Position numbers and translations under genes: made by a program. DNA of 64,000 nucleotides from positions 127,420,255 to 127,484,254 of the forward strand of contig CM069432.1 of NCBI GenBank assembly GCA_035610365.1, written 5' to 3'. Shown one piece after another: positions 38,338 to 49,999 of the stretch. How positions within the stretch are numbered: the stretch's first letter is position 1; each line of letters opens with the position of its first letter. The notes beneath the pieces were generated by a model. The model did no database searches. It had not been told where the DNA came from and saw only the letters and a list, made by a program, of their open reading frames with translations. Source of the stretch: Aquatica leii. Taxonomy: Eukaryota; Arthropoda; Insecta; Coleoptera; Lampyridae.

Positions 38338-38346
38338 TAAACGCCA

Positions 38347-40500
38347 CTACTCGGTTACAAAAAATATTGTCTCTATGTAGAAACAACTTAATTTACAGTG
38401 ATTATTGGATTACTGCTCATTCATTCAACGGAACAGATAAACCCATAACTGGTCGATTAAGAAAGTTGACTTTTAAGAATAATTTTTCTCAAAACATTGT
38501 TCAAATAATGGTGTGCAGTTTAGAAGTTATAAGGTACACCGCGTATTTGGCATTTGTTAAGGCTTTCAAATATTTTGAATTAGCCGTCTATCTCTACCCC
38601 GCCTAAAAAAAAGTTAAGTAAGGGTTGCGAAATTGCAACCACTTCTGGTTCCGACTTTCGCGCTTAAGCAGGGTAAACGGTAGTGCTTAAGCAATGCAAT
38701 AAATATTGTCGTTCAAATAAAACTAAAACGTAATAAGAAAATTAAAAGCCACAAATACAATTGTAACAAAAAAACTTTCCATCATGTTGAAGACTATCAC
38801 AATGTTGATTGTAGGTTACAAGTTAAGAACGTAGAATAAAATTTTTAAAAAAATAGTACCTGAAACGTTTTTTCATTAACTTGTTATCAATAATAATGTT
38901 AATTTCAAAACTGATATACAACATCTGATTTCCATTTGTAATAACCTTATAAGCAAATGTAAACGTATTCAATAACATGTGATTTTAACAACTTGTTTCA
39001 GTAATTAACAAATACAATTATCTTATCATTATACTACAATTCTATACACTTATCATTTATTAATTGTGTGAAACCGGTTAAATGTTTTTGTCTTTTACAA
39101 TTAAATTATGTTAATTGCTTGCATGCTTAGACAAAAACTTAACGTTTAGGGCGCGGTAACTTAAATTTAATTGAGTATTTTCTATTAAACATAACTGGAA
39201 TATTTGTGTAAAAATAATTTTTTTAGCAGTTCTTGTTTTTTTATTTATTTGCTGTTATTGTAATTGATTATTCCAGTTCCAAAACTTTTAATTTTCTAAC
39301 TTTTTATTTATGACCGTAATAGTTTTGTAAGCAAATTATAACTACAATATACTTAGCTCTTAACTTGATGCAATAACAAACGAAACGTAGCTAAAAAAGT
39401 CAACTAGTTTTATTTTTACTTGAGGCTTACCTTCTATTTTCACAGATTTATTTATTTTGGAATTACATCACAATAAATACAAGTTTTAAAGGAATTTATA
39501 CCTTTGCCTTGTAATCAATAAATACAAAGAGAAAATAATTTTAATAATCATTGAATATATGCGTGTCGTGTCTGGTTATATTTAATTTAAAGTTATTTGA
39601 TATTATACATTAGAAACATTTAAACCTTTTATTAGATGGTAATTGCAATAATTGTAAAACCAGTATTTAAATTAATACTTTAGAAAACGTATATTATTTA
39701 AAACAGTTATTTGTATTCTAATGATATTTACAGTTGAATGCAAATTATTAAAAACAATTTTTTTCTTGTTTTATAAATTTAGTTAGTAAAAAAATTCTGC
39801 AAATTAGACAGTCAACTTAATATATCAACACATTCGTAATTTAGCAAAAAAGGTATAACTGTATCCACTTTCATCTGTATTGAATACATAAACGTAAATA
39901 AATCTTGTTCTGTCAATAGGAAAGACTAATAGAAATTTGTTGAATAACTATATACCACAAATCAAACGTTCTGTTTCTGTAATTGGACCTACAAAACTGT
40001 CAGCTGAAATAGAATGCAAACTATGCGACATGGGTCGTATTTGTTCAAAGTAAACCACTAATTAAAACCTGAACAGTCGACGTTTAGTTAAAAATTCATT
40101 CGTAAAGCAAACGTTAAAAGAGACAACATATAATATACAATAAAACATTGTGTAAAAGTATTGCTTATAATTATACTTACAAACGCACAAAATAAAGTAG
40201 TAAGAGTTGAAAATCTGCTTTGATTATTATTATTTATGTAAACTATGTAAATAAATGAATTTACAACTTACTGTAAATTTTTGCGTGTTAATACAGTTAT
40301 GATAATACATTGTTAAAAATAATTAGAATTACATATTTTAAAATAATTAATAATAATGTAGGAAACGATAGTTAGATTGTAAATATTACAACAGCGAATT
40401 TGAATTATACGCGGCATACGATTCCGCAAGTGCAAAAATTTGTTTATAGTAAGTGAGTAAGAAAAGTTTGTATTTAGTAAAAATATACACTAATTTGTGC
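38347..40500. other. Stretch without a recognised gene
   Basis: The 5' part (38347-38606) has an open frame of about 86 codons with mixed composition but no recognised motif. A GC-rich pocket follows at 38625-38690. The rest is AT-rich without features. Confidence 0.45.
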
Positions 40501-40526
40501 TTAAAAGTAATTCTTAACATAATCAC

Positions 40527-41490
40527 TCAGACCCCTTTTAAATTTATAAATATTTTTCTCGTGTTTAATTTCATCTGGTGTAAGTCATATAATTTTAAAC
40601 CTTTGTACAGAAGAGAATTTTGTGGCTTTGATTTTGAATACTTAGGCAATCTAAAGTCACATCGACTTCTCTTGTTATGTAAATGTATATCATAGTTACG
40701 TATCACTAATTTTGACATATAGTTTGGAAGCAAATGATTAATTATTTTGTAAACCAACATTAAGCAATTGAAATATATCCGCTGTTTCACACTTAACCAT
40801 TGTAAACAATATAACATTATTGTCATTTTTGTATATTTTGAAGAATTTAGTATAATTCTCATAGCCCTATTTTGTTGTTTCTGTAACCTTTTTTAAATCG
40901 ACTTCGTAACACATTAAAAATACACTAGTACAAAAATCAAAATATAGTGCGTTAAGTGTTTTATAAACAGTAATTCTGGCATTAATCGTCAATTTAATAA
41001 ATATTTTTCCTATTTTTTTATAGTTTAATAACACTGCTATAACACTATTACCCCAATTTCAAATTTCCATTTTGTCAGCACGAGATTTAGTTCTGCTTCA
41101 CACGAGTGTTTTGAATATTACGTAAGTCTATTGTAAACCAAGTGTTACCTGTTCCTGTTTTGATAGTTTTTATTTATAATTAGGTCATCTACTGCATAAC
41201 AAAGCGTTTGAACTCTGTTATTTGCTATTTGATCCATCTGTCGATTTTGCACTTTCTAACTGTGATGGCTCAGTAGATTAAGTAGGTTTCGTACTGAATA
41301 TTTTTTGTAGCTATTTATTTTTTTTATTTTGCAATCCATCTTTTTATGTAAGGTACCTATATTTATTTTTATTATATCATGATCAGTTATTTTTGGTTTA
41401 TTTAGTACAACAGATTTTAACTCATTCATGTTTGTAATTACTAGGTCGTTTATTGTACGGCTATTTTCTGTTGTAGGCGTGAATTTGTCA
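40527..41490 (-). pseudogene. LINE ORF2 remnant (endonuclease end, RT C-terminus)
   Basis: FTPTTENSRTINDLVITN followed by ITDHDIIKINI (about 41495-41370) matches the last motifs of the AP-type endonuclease (T-IDLV-TN...ISDH). After broken frames, 40880-40527 encodes QNRAMRIILNSSKYTKM, WLSVKQRIYFNCLMLVYKI, HLLPNYMSKLV and AQNS-like PQNSLLYKGLKLYD. These are the standard C-terminal motifs of CR1/Jockey ORF2. The polymerase core with YADD is absent. Non-functional. Confidence 0.78.
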
Positions 41491-41499
41491 ATAATTTGT

Positions 41500-42444
41500 T
41501 TTATCTCTGGCCTTCTAATAAGTTGTATAAAAACTTTGCTTTTGTGCTATACACTCTGAGGCTTTATAGTTAAATCTATTACATTGATAGCATCTTCTGG
41601 TTTCAATAGCATCGTAAACTATGCATGTATCCCAATCTACGTTTATTTTTTTTCTTTCTTTATAGTCTGATAGGCTTATGCATTTACTTTCGCATAAGCT
41701 ATGTAATTTTTCCGATTCCTATTTTCTTTTGTGTGTACAATCTTTAAAGTCGATTTCTTCGAATTTAGAAGGCTGTTCTACATTTTAATTTTTTCCCCAA
41801 TTTTTTCCGAAGACAAATTTTTAGACAATGCAATTTTTTTTTTATTTTTGTTCTTGGCAACTTTTTTTTGGCAACTGTATTTTTTAGGATTCTCGTAATT
41901 TAGTTTCCGTTTTCTCTTTTAATTTACATTCATTATCCTTATTTTTACATAACATAAGTATACCACCATTTCTTACAGGTCGTATTTCGGGTATATTCAT
42001 ATCCGTAAGGTCAATACATTTCTTAATGTCATTTTTGGTATTCATACGTTTCTGTTTTATTATTGAAGCTGGTTCATGTTTTTTCGTTAATCCGCATATG
42101 TTGGTTGCAATTGTTCTTTTATTATTTCGGTTATATGACTTTACATTTAATTTTTTTTACATTTACATTGTCAATTTTTTCATTCTGCTTATGAACCCTA
42201 TCCTTCAGATGTTTTATTGTTTTTATACCATCTAAAATAATTGCCATATAACTTTTTCTATCTACACAGTATTCACAAAACCAACAAAAATTACGTTTAG
42301 CAATGAATGGACCGTATTTGTCATTAATAATGTTACCACATTATTGTACTGGTACATCCTATCACATATTCCTGAAAAATTAAGAATTTTATCACTTTTC
42401 ATTAAGTCAACATTACATTTTGCACAACTTGCTGCTTTCGACAT
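41500..42444 (-). pseudogene. LINE ORF1 (gag-like, PHD-like finger and zinc knuckle)
   Basis: The ATG at 42444 starts MSKAASCAKCNVDLMKSD followed by FSGICDRMYQ, the Cys-rich PHD-like finger at the N-terminus of CR1/L2-type ORF1 proteins. Near the C-terminus (about 41620-41540) INVDWDTCIVYDAIETRR leads into CYQCNRFNYKASEC, a retroviral-type zinc knuckle with Tyr where His is usual. ORF1 proteins bind the element's RNA. In-frame stops (for example after KRK near 41730) show decay. A 97%-like copy of its C-terminal 330 bases sits at 45685-46015. Confidence 0.75.
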
Positions 42445-42960
42445 TTTTATAGTTTACTCTAGTAATGCCCTTTAGGGCTTTACCAATTTTTTTTAACTTT
42501 AAACTTAATTTAGTTACTATTTACAGAGCACATATAAACACGTCCACACTCCGCGCGATGCAATTTGCAATTGCAGAAAGCTTCATCAGGTTCTCGCGGA
42601 AATCGGGAGCAAAAATGATATTAGGTTATGCTTGAAATTAATGTATTAAAAAAATTCAAATACTAAATGATTTGAAGTTAACTAAAATTGCATGTATTTA
42701 AAGCAAGTAAATTGTACTCACCATTTCTCTCACTAGAGATAAGTAAAAAACAAGAAATAAATAATAGTAACAGATAACTAATAGTATAAACTCTGTCAAG
42801 TTGACATGAAATAAATACAAAATTTGACGTAATTTTTTAATTGTCATTTTAAGTATTACCAATACAAATTTTTTAATTAAATTATATATTTTCTGCGTTA
42901 TTTTTTTCGTAAAACTTTCTTTAATTTTGATTAGTAATTAAATATATAGTTGTAAAAAAA

Positions 42961-43089
42961 GTGTAGTGTATAATTTGTAAGGAATGTGTATTGCCAACTC
43001 GTACGAATCGCCAAACTCGCCTTTGGCTCGGGTCAAATTTTCATACTCGTTAGCAATGACAACCATTCCTTACTCATTATACAATATAC
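42961..43089. repeat. Imperfect foldback repeat, arms about 42 bp
   Basis: GTATAATTTGTAAGGAATG...AACTCGTA on the left (about 42967-43004) pairs with TCATACTCGTTAGCAATG...CATTCCTTACTCATTATAC on the right (about 43041-43083). The loop is GC-rich with GCCAAACTCGCC and GGCTCGGG. It is similar in design to the foldbacks at 6944 and 63693. Confidence 0.7.
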
Positions 43090-43335
43090 TATCGTCCTTA
43101 AATTTGATAAAAAAAATTATGAAGTTTCTTAAAAATTAAATTAAATAAATCTTTTAAATATACTACCAACATTAGATGTCGTTAAACTGTTTCTTCTTTT
43201 TTCAAACCAAATAATTTTTTTTTTACCAATTCGGTTGATAAGTATTTATTAAAAATTTGTGTTACTTAAACTTTTTGCTATTCTAGATTTAGATTCTTCC
43301 AGTTTAGTTATACTTGGGTTGAGCAGTTGTATTTC

Positions 43336-44713
43336 CCCAGTAAACACAGACTGAAACTATTACAATCACAAAATTAACACAGTTGTTTCATTACGTTGTT
43401 TCGTCTTAGTTTGATTTCTATTTTTCAGTACATGCAATTTCTTTCCAATAATCTGCAATCGATTTGTTAAAACCCAATATTTGTGAGTAACATGAGATGG
43501 TTAAAAATTGTTTAAATAAGTATGAACTATTTTCAAAACAGTATAACAGTTGTAAAATTGTTTTAGTGCTTGCAATGTATTTTCAGTAAACATCAGTCGT
43601 TTTAAAACTGTTTTGTTAAAACCGAATATTTGCTGAGTAACTATAAGTGTTTGACGATCGATTAAATAAGATTAAATTATTTTCAAAACGATAGAACCGT
43701 TTTAAATTTGTTTTAGTAAAAACGAAGACTTTGTGGTTAGTCAGCATTAGTCGTTACTATTCTTTTGATTAGTGTCGTCAACGCTTGCGCTGCAAGTTGA
43801 TATTTTTTTCTGTTGTCGTGTGATAAGTGATGCTGTGTCTACATGTACAATTACGAAATAGAACAATAAACGGTAAGTCGAAACACTTTATCATAATCCA
43901 TAAATGTATTCAATAGTATTGGTATTTTTGTTCTTTATGTATCATGTTCCAATTCGTATAAAAAAGAATGCGAATTAACACACATGTTTGCGTTAAGGTT
44001 AATTATTTCGTAAACCTGATGATATTTTAAGAATAGCTAAGGTTCCAATGTGCTTAATTACAGTTCAATTCTTCAAATTTTCTATACGATTATGTACAGC
44101 TAAAGGTATCCACAGTGTTTTTATAATTTTTTTCTAATTGCTAAAGTGATAGTTATATTAACTTAAATATTTATTTTTATGTTACAGAAGCGGTTAAAAG
44201 TTGCTACTAAACAGTAGTATTAAAACCTCTATATAAGGACTACAATAAAGAATGTTGCAATATTTAAAATTGAACTGATAAATAATCTTGGTTATTCGCA
44301 AAACCTAAACCTACTGAAACTCAATGTGATATATTTATCAAAATACTTATTGTACAATAGAATTTAAAACGTGCATTCAAAATATTATCGATTTTATTGT
44401 TTCGTTTTAAAACCAAAATCATATTAAAAGATTTTTTTCAGTTGATTGATAAACAGAAAAATCATATATTTATTGATCATTTAGTATCAATTTAAGAACG
44501 AAGCTTTTAAAACGTAAACCGAATGCAACATTCATTTTGCAACACATTTGTATTTAAAATACCGAAACTATACTGATTCAAATAAGTGAAACAGCGATGA
44601 ACTTATAGCTATTTTATTGCAGTTAGGTTTTTTTTATGTTTGAAACAAGAGTGAATCATAAACTTTTTGTTTTGAAACTGTTACTAAACATTATCAATTT
44701 TGTGTTTACTGGG
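43336..44713 (+). mobile_element. E-family DNA element, complete copy E2
   Basis: It begins CCCAGTAAACACA and ends with the reverse complement TGTGTTTACTGGG (44701-44713), flanked by TC on both sides (43334-43335, 44714-44715). At 1378 bp it has no coding frame. Its left half carries two units of an AT-rich internal repeat of about 165 bases (words AACCGAATATTTGCTGAGTAAC and similar). Copies E1, E3 and E4 in this window share the termini. Superfamily unknown; 2-bp duplications are seen in only a few DNA-transposon groups. Confidence 0.85.
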
Positions 44714-44859
44714 TCTGTAATCTATTGATTCAGTTACAGCGTAATTTTTTTTTGCTTTTTTAGGTGTTTACACAAATATTCTACTGCCATTCGCTTTGTA
44801 CACAATATTTGTTTGAATATTCATTATCAGTATCTGATTTAAACAAATAATTATAAATT

Positions 44860-45141
44860 TTTTTTATGGAATTAAAGTTTAATTCAGCCCCAAAACATCT
44901 AATTCTGTATATACTCCTTTAAATCAAATAACTATTTTTTCCACCAATAAATTTTACCACCATGGACATAAATTCTTCTGGAAAGTTTGTAGTATGGCTT
45001 CCTACTAACCTGTCAATTTTTTTTAATGTATTGAGTTATTCTGATAAGTTTATAAACAATTTATCTTTTACTCCTACATATGATAATTTTCTTGTTTGTT
45101 GTCCAGTTATACATGCTACCCCTGAGAAAGATGAGTAACTG
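44860..45141 (-). pseudogene. Kolobok/Mutator-like transposase, part 2 (split by E3)
   Basis: The minus-strand frame reads SYSSFSGVACITGQQTRKL, then SYVGVKDKLFI, later NFPEEFMSMVVKFIGG. This matches the family pattern (Y--SSGVACIIG-RTGK-LY-GVKNK followed by NW--SS--ME). It is the same transposase family as the remnant at 11875-12275, but a different segment. Its upstream part lies at 48585-48990, on the far side of the E3 insertion. Confidence 0.7.
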
Positions 45142-45326
45142 CCTAGCAAACACAAGATTGATAATGTGTAATAACAGTTTCAAAACAAAAAAATTATGTT
45201 TTATTATAAGTCTATCGCTGTTTCACTTATTTGAATCAATACAGTTTGAGTATTTTAAATTCAAATCTGTTTCAAAATAAATGTTGCATTCGGTTTACAT
45301 TTTAAAAGCTTCGTTCTTGATATTCT

Positions 45327-46380
45327 ACTAATGATCAATAAATACATGATTTTCTTGTTTTACTAATGATCTGAAACAATTATTTCAACAATATAATAAT
45401 AATACATAGTTTTGGTTTTAAAATGAAAAATTATATCGATAACATTTCAATGCTTGTTTCAAATTTTATTGTACAAAAAATATTTTTAAATATGTCATAT
45501 TGCGTTTCAGTAACTTTAGGTTTTGCAAGTAACCAGATTATTTATGAATTATTTATTAAATATTGCAACTTTTTTTGATGTAGATTTTTCACGGAAGCTT
45601 TAAGCACTGCATCAGATACTGTTGGGTAACAACTTTTCACCGCATCTGAAACATAGAACTAAATATTTTATTTATATACATCAATAATTTGTTTTATCTC
45701 TAGGCTTCTAATAAGTTGTATAAAAACTTTGCTTTTGTGCTATACACTCTGAGGCTTTATGGTTAAATCTATTACATTGATAGCATCTTCTGATTTCAGT
45801 AGCATCGTAAACTATACATGTATCCCAACCTACGTTTATTTTTTTTTCTTTCTTTATAGTCTGATAGGCTTATGCATTTACTTCCGCATAAGCTATGTAA
45901 TTTTTCCGATTCCTATTTTCTTTTGTGTGTACAATCTTTAAAGTCAATTTCTTCGAATTTAGAAGGCTGTTCTACATTTTAATTTTTTCCTCAATTTTTT
46001 CCGGTGACAAATTTTCAGTATTCAGTAAATGATCAATAAATACATGATTTTCTTGTTTCACTAATGAACTGAAACAATTATTTCAACAATATAATAATAC
46101 ATTAGTTTTGGTTTTAAAATGAAACAATTAAATCGATAACATTTCGAATGCTTGTTTCAAATTTTATTGTACAAAAAATATTTTTAAATATGTCATATTG
46201 AGTTTCAGTAACTTTAGGTTTTGCAAATAACCAGATTATTTATAAATTATTTATTAAATATTGCAACTTTCTTTGATGTAGTTTTTTCACGGAAGCTTTA
46301 AGCACTGCATCAGATACTGTTGGGTAACAACTCTTCACCGCATCTGAAACATAAAAATAAATATTTTATTTATATACCTA
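45327..46380. repeat. Direct duplication inside E3
   Basis: 45327-45684 and 46023-46380 are near-identical direct repeats (both with ATGATCAATAAATACATGAT and CACTGCATCAGATACTGTTG). They sandwich a LINE fragment. The second copy keeps closer similarity to E2 in places, so the duplication is not brand new. Confidence 0.85.
45685..46015 (-). mobile_element. LINE ORF1 fragment, copy of 41490-41822
   Basis: About 330 bases are nearly identical to the zinc-knuckle end of the LINE ORF1 at 41490-41822, same orientation. It has no poly-A tail or other LINE part, so it is not a normal 5'-truncated insertion (those keep the 3' end). More likely it was copied in during repair or duplication. Confidence 0.85.
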
Positions 46381-46604
46381 ATCAATTAGTTACACAAAAT
46401 TAATTACATCTTTTTAACTAAAAAAAAAAACACAAACTTAATATAAATATTACCTTAGCTATCAGAAAAAAATTATAAAAACACTGTAAATACGTATATT
46501 ATCGTATCGAAACGTTAAAGAATTACACTGTAATTAATGACACTAAAATCTTAATTAATGTTAGTATCATCAGATTTACGCAATAATCGACGTTAACGCA
46601 ACCA

Positions 46605-47887
46605 CCCAGTAAACACGGATTGAAACTGTTACAGTCACAAAATTAAAACAATTGTTTCATTACGTTGTTTTGTGTTAGTTCCATATTTATATCATTTACA
46701 TGTAACTGACAGTGAATAAATTGAAAGAGTTCCGATTTTTCACAATCAGTTTTAAACCGTTTCAGGACTTGCAATTTTTTTCCCATAATCAGCAACCGTC
46801 TAAAAACTGATTTATTAAAACCGAATATTTTTTGAGTAACTAGAATTGTTTGAAGATCGATTAAATAAGATTGAATTATTTTCAAAACAGTGGAATCGTT
46901 TTAGTAAAAACGAATACTTTGTGATTAGTCAGCATTAGTCGTTGCTATACTTTTGATTACTGTCGTCAACGCTTGCGCTGCAAATTGATATCTTTTCACT
47001 TGTTCGGTTGTAGTTTGATAAGTGATGCTGTGTGTACAATTACGAAATGGAATAATAAACGTTAAATCGAAACATTTTATTATAATCCATAAATATAATC
47101 AATATTATTATCATTTATGTTATTTATGCATCATGTTGTAATTAGTATAAAAAAATGTAAATTAACACACATGGTTGCGTTAAGGCGTTAAGGTAGATTA
47201 TTGCATAAATCTGATGATACTTAGGGATTTATAATTAGAATTCAATTCTTCAAGTTTTCTATACGATTATGTACAGCTAAAGGTATTCACAGTGTTTTTA
47301 TAACTTTCTTATGATTGCTAAAGTGATATTTATATTAAGTTTGTGTCGTTTTTGATTAAGAAAAGTAATTAATTTTGTGTAACTCGATGATTATGTATGT
47401 ATATCAATGAAATATTTATTTCTATGCTACAGATGCGGTTAAAAGTTGCTACCCAACAGTAACTGATGCAGTTCTCGAGGCTTCCATGAAAAGACCACAT
47501 CAAAGAAAGTAAAAAACTCAATGTGATATTGTATTTAAAAATAATTATTGTGCAATAAAATTTGAAACGTGCATTCGAAAATGTATTAATATATTATTGA
47601 AAGAATTGTTTTAGTTCATTATTGAAACAAGAAAATCATATATTTATTAATCATTTAGTATCAGTTTAATAACGAAGCGTTTAAAACGTAAACCGGATGC
47701 AACATTTGTTTTGAAACAGGTTTGAATTTAAAATACCGAAACTATACTGATTCAAATAAGTGAAACAGCGATGGACGTATAGCTATTTTATTGCAGTTAG
47801 GTTTCTTTTATGTTTGAAACAAGAGTGAATCATATTTTTTTTGTTTTGTAACTGTCACTATACATTATCAATTTTGTGTTTACTGGG
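46605..47887 (+). mobile_element. E-family DNA element, complete copy E4 nested in E3
   Basis: It runs from CCCAGTAAACAC (46605) to GTGTTTACTGGG (47887), flanked by CA on both sides (46603-46604, 47888-47889). Opposite in orientation to E3. The flanks AACGCAAC-CA and CA-TGTGTGTT join to give the uninterrupted E-family sequence seen in E2 (reverse complement), which confirms both the boundaries and the 2-bp duplication. One unit of the internal 165-base repeat. 1283 bp, non-coding. Confidence 0.87.
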
Positions 47888-48584
47888 CATGTGTGTTAAT
47901 TTGCATTCTTTTTTATACAATAAATTATATAATTATAATTATAATAAAGTGTTTCTGCTTATCGTTTATTGTTCCATTTGAAAATTGTACACACAGTATT
48001 ATTTATCCAACGTTAAGTAAACAAGTGAAAAAAATATTAACTTGCAACGCAAGCGTTGACGGCACTAATCAAAAAGATAGTAACGACTAATGCTGACTAA
48101 TCACAAAGCTTTCGTTATTTCTAAAACAAAATTAAAACAAGTTCACTGTTTTAAAAATAATTCAATCTTATTTAATTAATTTTCAAACAATTCTAGTTAT
48201 TCAAAAAATATTAGTTTTTAACAAAACAATTTTTAAAAACGACTGCTGTTTACTGAAAATAAATTGCAAGTATTAAAACAATTTTAAAACGATTGTACTG
48301 TTTTGAAAATAGTTTAATTATATTTACACGATCTTTATCTAACTATAGTTATTCAAAAAATATTTGATGTTAACAAATCAGTTTTTAAACAATTGCTGAT
48401 TATTAAATCGAATTGCAACTACTCAAACTATTTAAAAATAATTGTAAAAAATCAGAACTCTTTCAATGTATTTAATGTCAGTTACATGTAAATGAAATAA
48501 AAATGAAACTAAGACAAAACAACGTAATGAAACAATTGTGTTGATTTTCTGAGTGCAACAGTTTCAATCCGTGTTTACCGGGTG

Positions 48585-48990
48585 TAATCATATGATCTTT
48601 TAGTACATCCCCCGTCAACCCTAACTGGTCAACTATGGTATTTCATTCACAGCATAACCAGCTTCTATGACATTTTGTTTTTCTTACTTTGCCATTAGAC
48701 GCAGTTAAAAAATTAGAAGTTGTCTCTAGTTAGCAGATACTGAAGATTCTACTTTTTTTAAAGTTTTTTTTTGTTCTACATGGTGCGTTTATAGTTAAAA
48801 ATAGATTTTTTGCTTGACATGGAACAAAAACCATTTTGTTCTTTTTTATAAAAAAATATTTCTCCTATTGACACAACCAATTATGCTCAAATAACTTTTT
48901 ATTTGGGTTAGAAAGAAGGCCATACTTACAATACGGTATCCATCAACGCTTGGTCTTCTGCGGGAAGGCACTTGTTGATTTACTCATTAA
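48585..48990 (-). pseudogene. Kolobok/Mutator-like transposase, part 1 (split by E3)
   Basis: The minus-strand frames give EAGYAVNEIP and then VRVDGGCTKRSYDY, which corresponds to the family's AG-VDEDGIP-ITV--DG-W-KRSY segment just before SSGVACIIG. Further upstream SMSSKKSIFNYKRTM and INKCLPAEDQALMDT look like the preceding region but are weaker. Stops and shifts show decay. The last codons are interrupted by E3; the continuation is at 45141 downwards. Confidence 0.6.
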
Positions 48991-49621
48991 GGTAAATCTT
49001 CTTTAAGTAAACTGTGAAACATGTATACTAGTTAGCCTAGCTTTCCAGCACGATTTTCCAATTAATTTTTCCAATTTGTTATGCACCAAAAGTATTTACT
49101 TATTCTGTTTTATCCGTAATTATAGTTTACATTTTAGTTAGTTTTAGAATATTTGGGCACAAAAAACATTAGAAACACACAGTCGTTTTTATAATAAAAA
49201 TAATGCACTTTTCAGAAAATTTTATGTGCTCGTGTTCTGAAACATAATCATCGCTGTTCTCAATGGTTTGTAATATTTTCTTCGTCGACGTTGGGTTTCA
49301 AAAGCTTTATTCATTATCTACCATACTTTTAAATAGCTTTTTAATGCAACTTTCTAATTTTCGTATCATTTTTATAGTGCCAGTGTATCATAGATAAAAA
49401 CCATGCTGCAGGGCGAGTAACAACAATAATCTACATTATTTTCGTTTAATAAATACGACATACAAAAGCAAAATTAATATTTATTTTGTCTGTTACTTTT
49501 ACAAGTTGAAATAATTTAAAATGTTCAATAAACTATTTTTTCTGTAAGCACAAACTGCATTTATTGTATTTTTATAGTATTTTTTTATTATTAGTATTAC
49601 TTATTGGTAGAACTCATTATA

Positions 49622-49999
49622 TATAGTAGAGTCCGTTTGCAATTTGGATTGCCTTAGGCACGGTTTTTAAATTTGTTTATTATCTGGAAGCATTTAATAG
49701 GATTACCGATGCTTTTATAAACTCTACAGGTAGTTAAATACTATTCCAGGACCGCACTTCATACTTATTAATCAATATATATAAAAACAAAAATCGAATT
49801 GGCAATAAAAAATATAAATAAAAAATAGAGATAGGTAACTAAGAAAATTATACAAATAACATCTACGTATAATTTAAATTCAGTACTCAAAATCTGAAAG
49901 AATATTTCTAAATACGTCCCATGAATAACTAATTGGTTAAGGTCAACTCCAGTTGACCACAGCCTGAGGCGATCTAAATTGCAAACGGACCCTACTATA
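49622..49999. mobile_element. MITE, 378 bp with 38-bp terminal inverted repeats
   Basis: The ends 49622-49659 and 49962-49999 are inverted copies matching at 34 of 38 positions (core GTCCGTTTGCAATTT). The outer TATAGTA/TACTATA is consistent with a TA target site. The inside is AT-rich with a perfect 8-bp palindrome (GGTCAACT-CC-AGTTGACC) at 49941-49958. The open frame across it (49768-50016, minus) is chance. Confidence 0.85.

Larger units (their letters stand above)
40500..42600 (-). mobile_element. CR1/Jockey-like LINE, internally deleted
   Basis: Read on the minus strand this is a non-LTR retrotransposon in correct 5'-3' order but missing most of ORF2. It has a GC-rich leader (42600-42445), ORF1, the last part of the endonuclease, scraps of reverse transcriptase and the ORF2 C-terminus. 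The leader contains CTGATGAAGC. A complete element would be several kb, so about half has been lost between ORF1 and the ORF2 end. Confidence 0.8.
45142..48582 (-). mobile_element. E-family DNA element, copy E3 with nested insertions
   Basis: Termini CCTAGCAAACAC (45142) and GTGTTTACCGGG (to 48582) are slightly diverged from those of E2, in reverse orientation. TG flanks both sides (45140-45141, 48583-48584). It contains a direct duplication of about 355 bases (45327-45684 and 46023-46380) with a LINE ORF1 fragment between the two, and a complete E4 copy at 46605-47887. Without these it would be about 1.4-1.5 kb, like E2. It interrupts a transposase pseudogene. Confidence 0.8.

Noticed and set aside
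38347..38606. Open frame of about 86 codons after the hAT element
   Set aside because: No recognised motif, no splice signal; composition alone is too weak.
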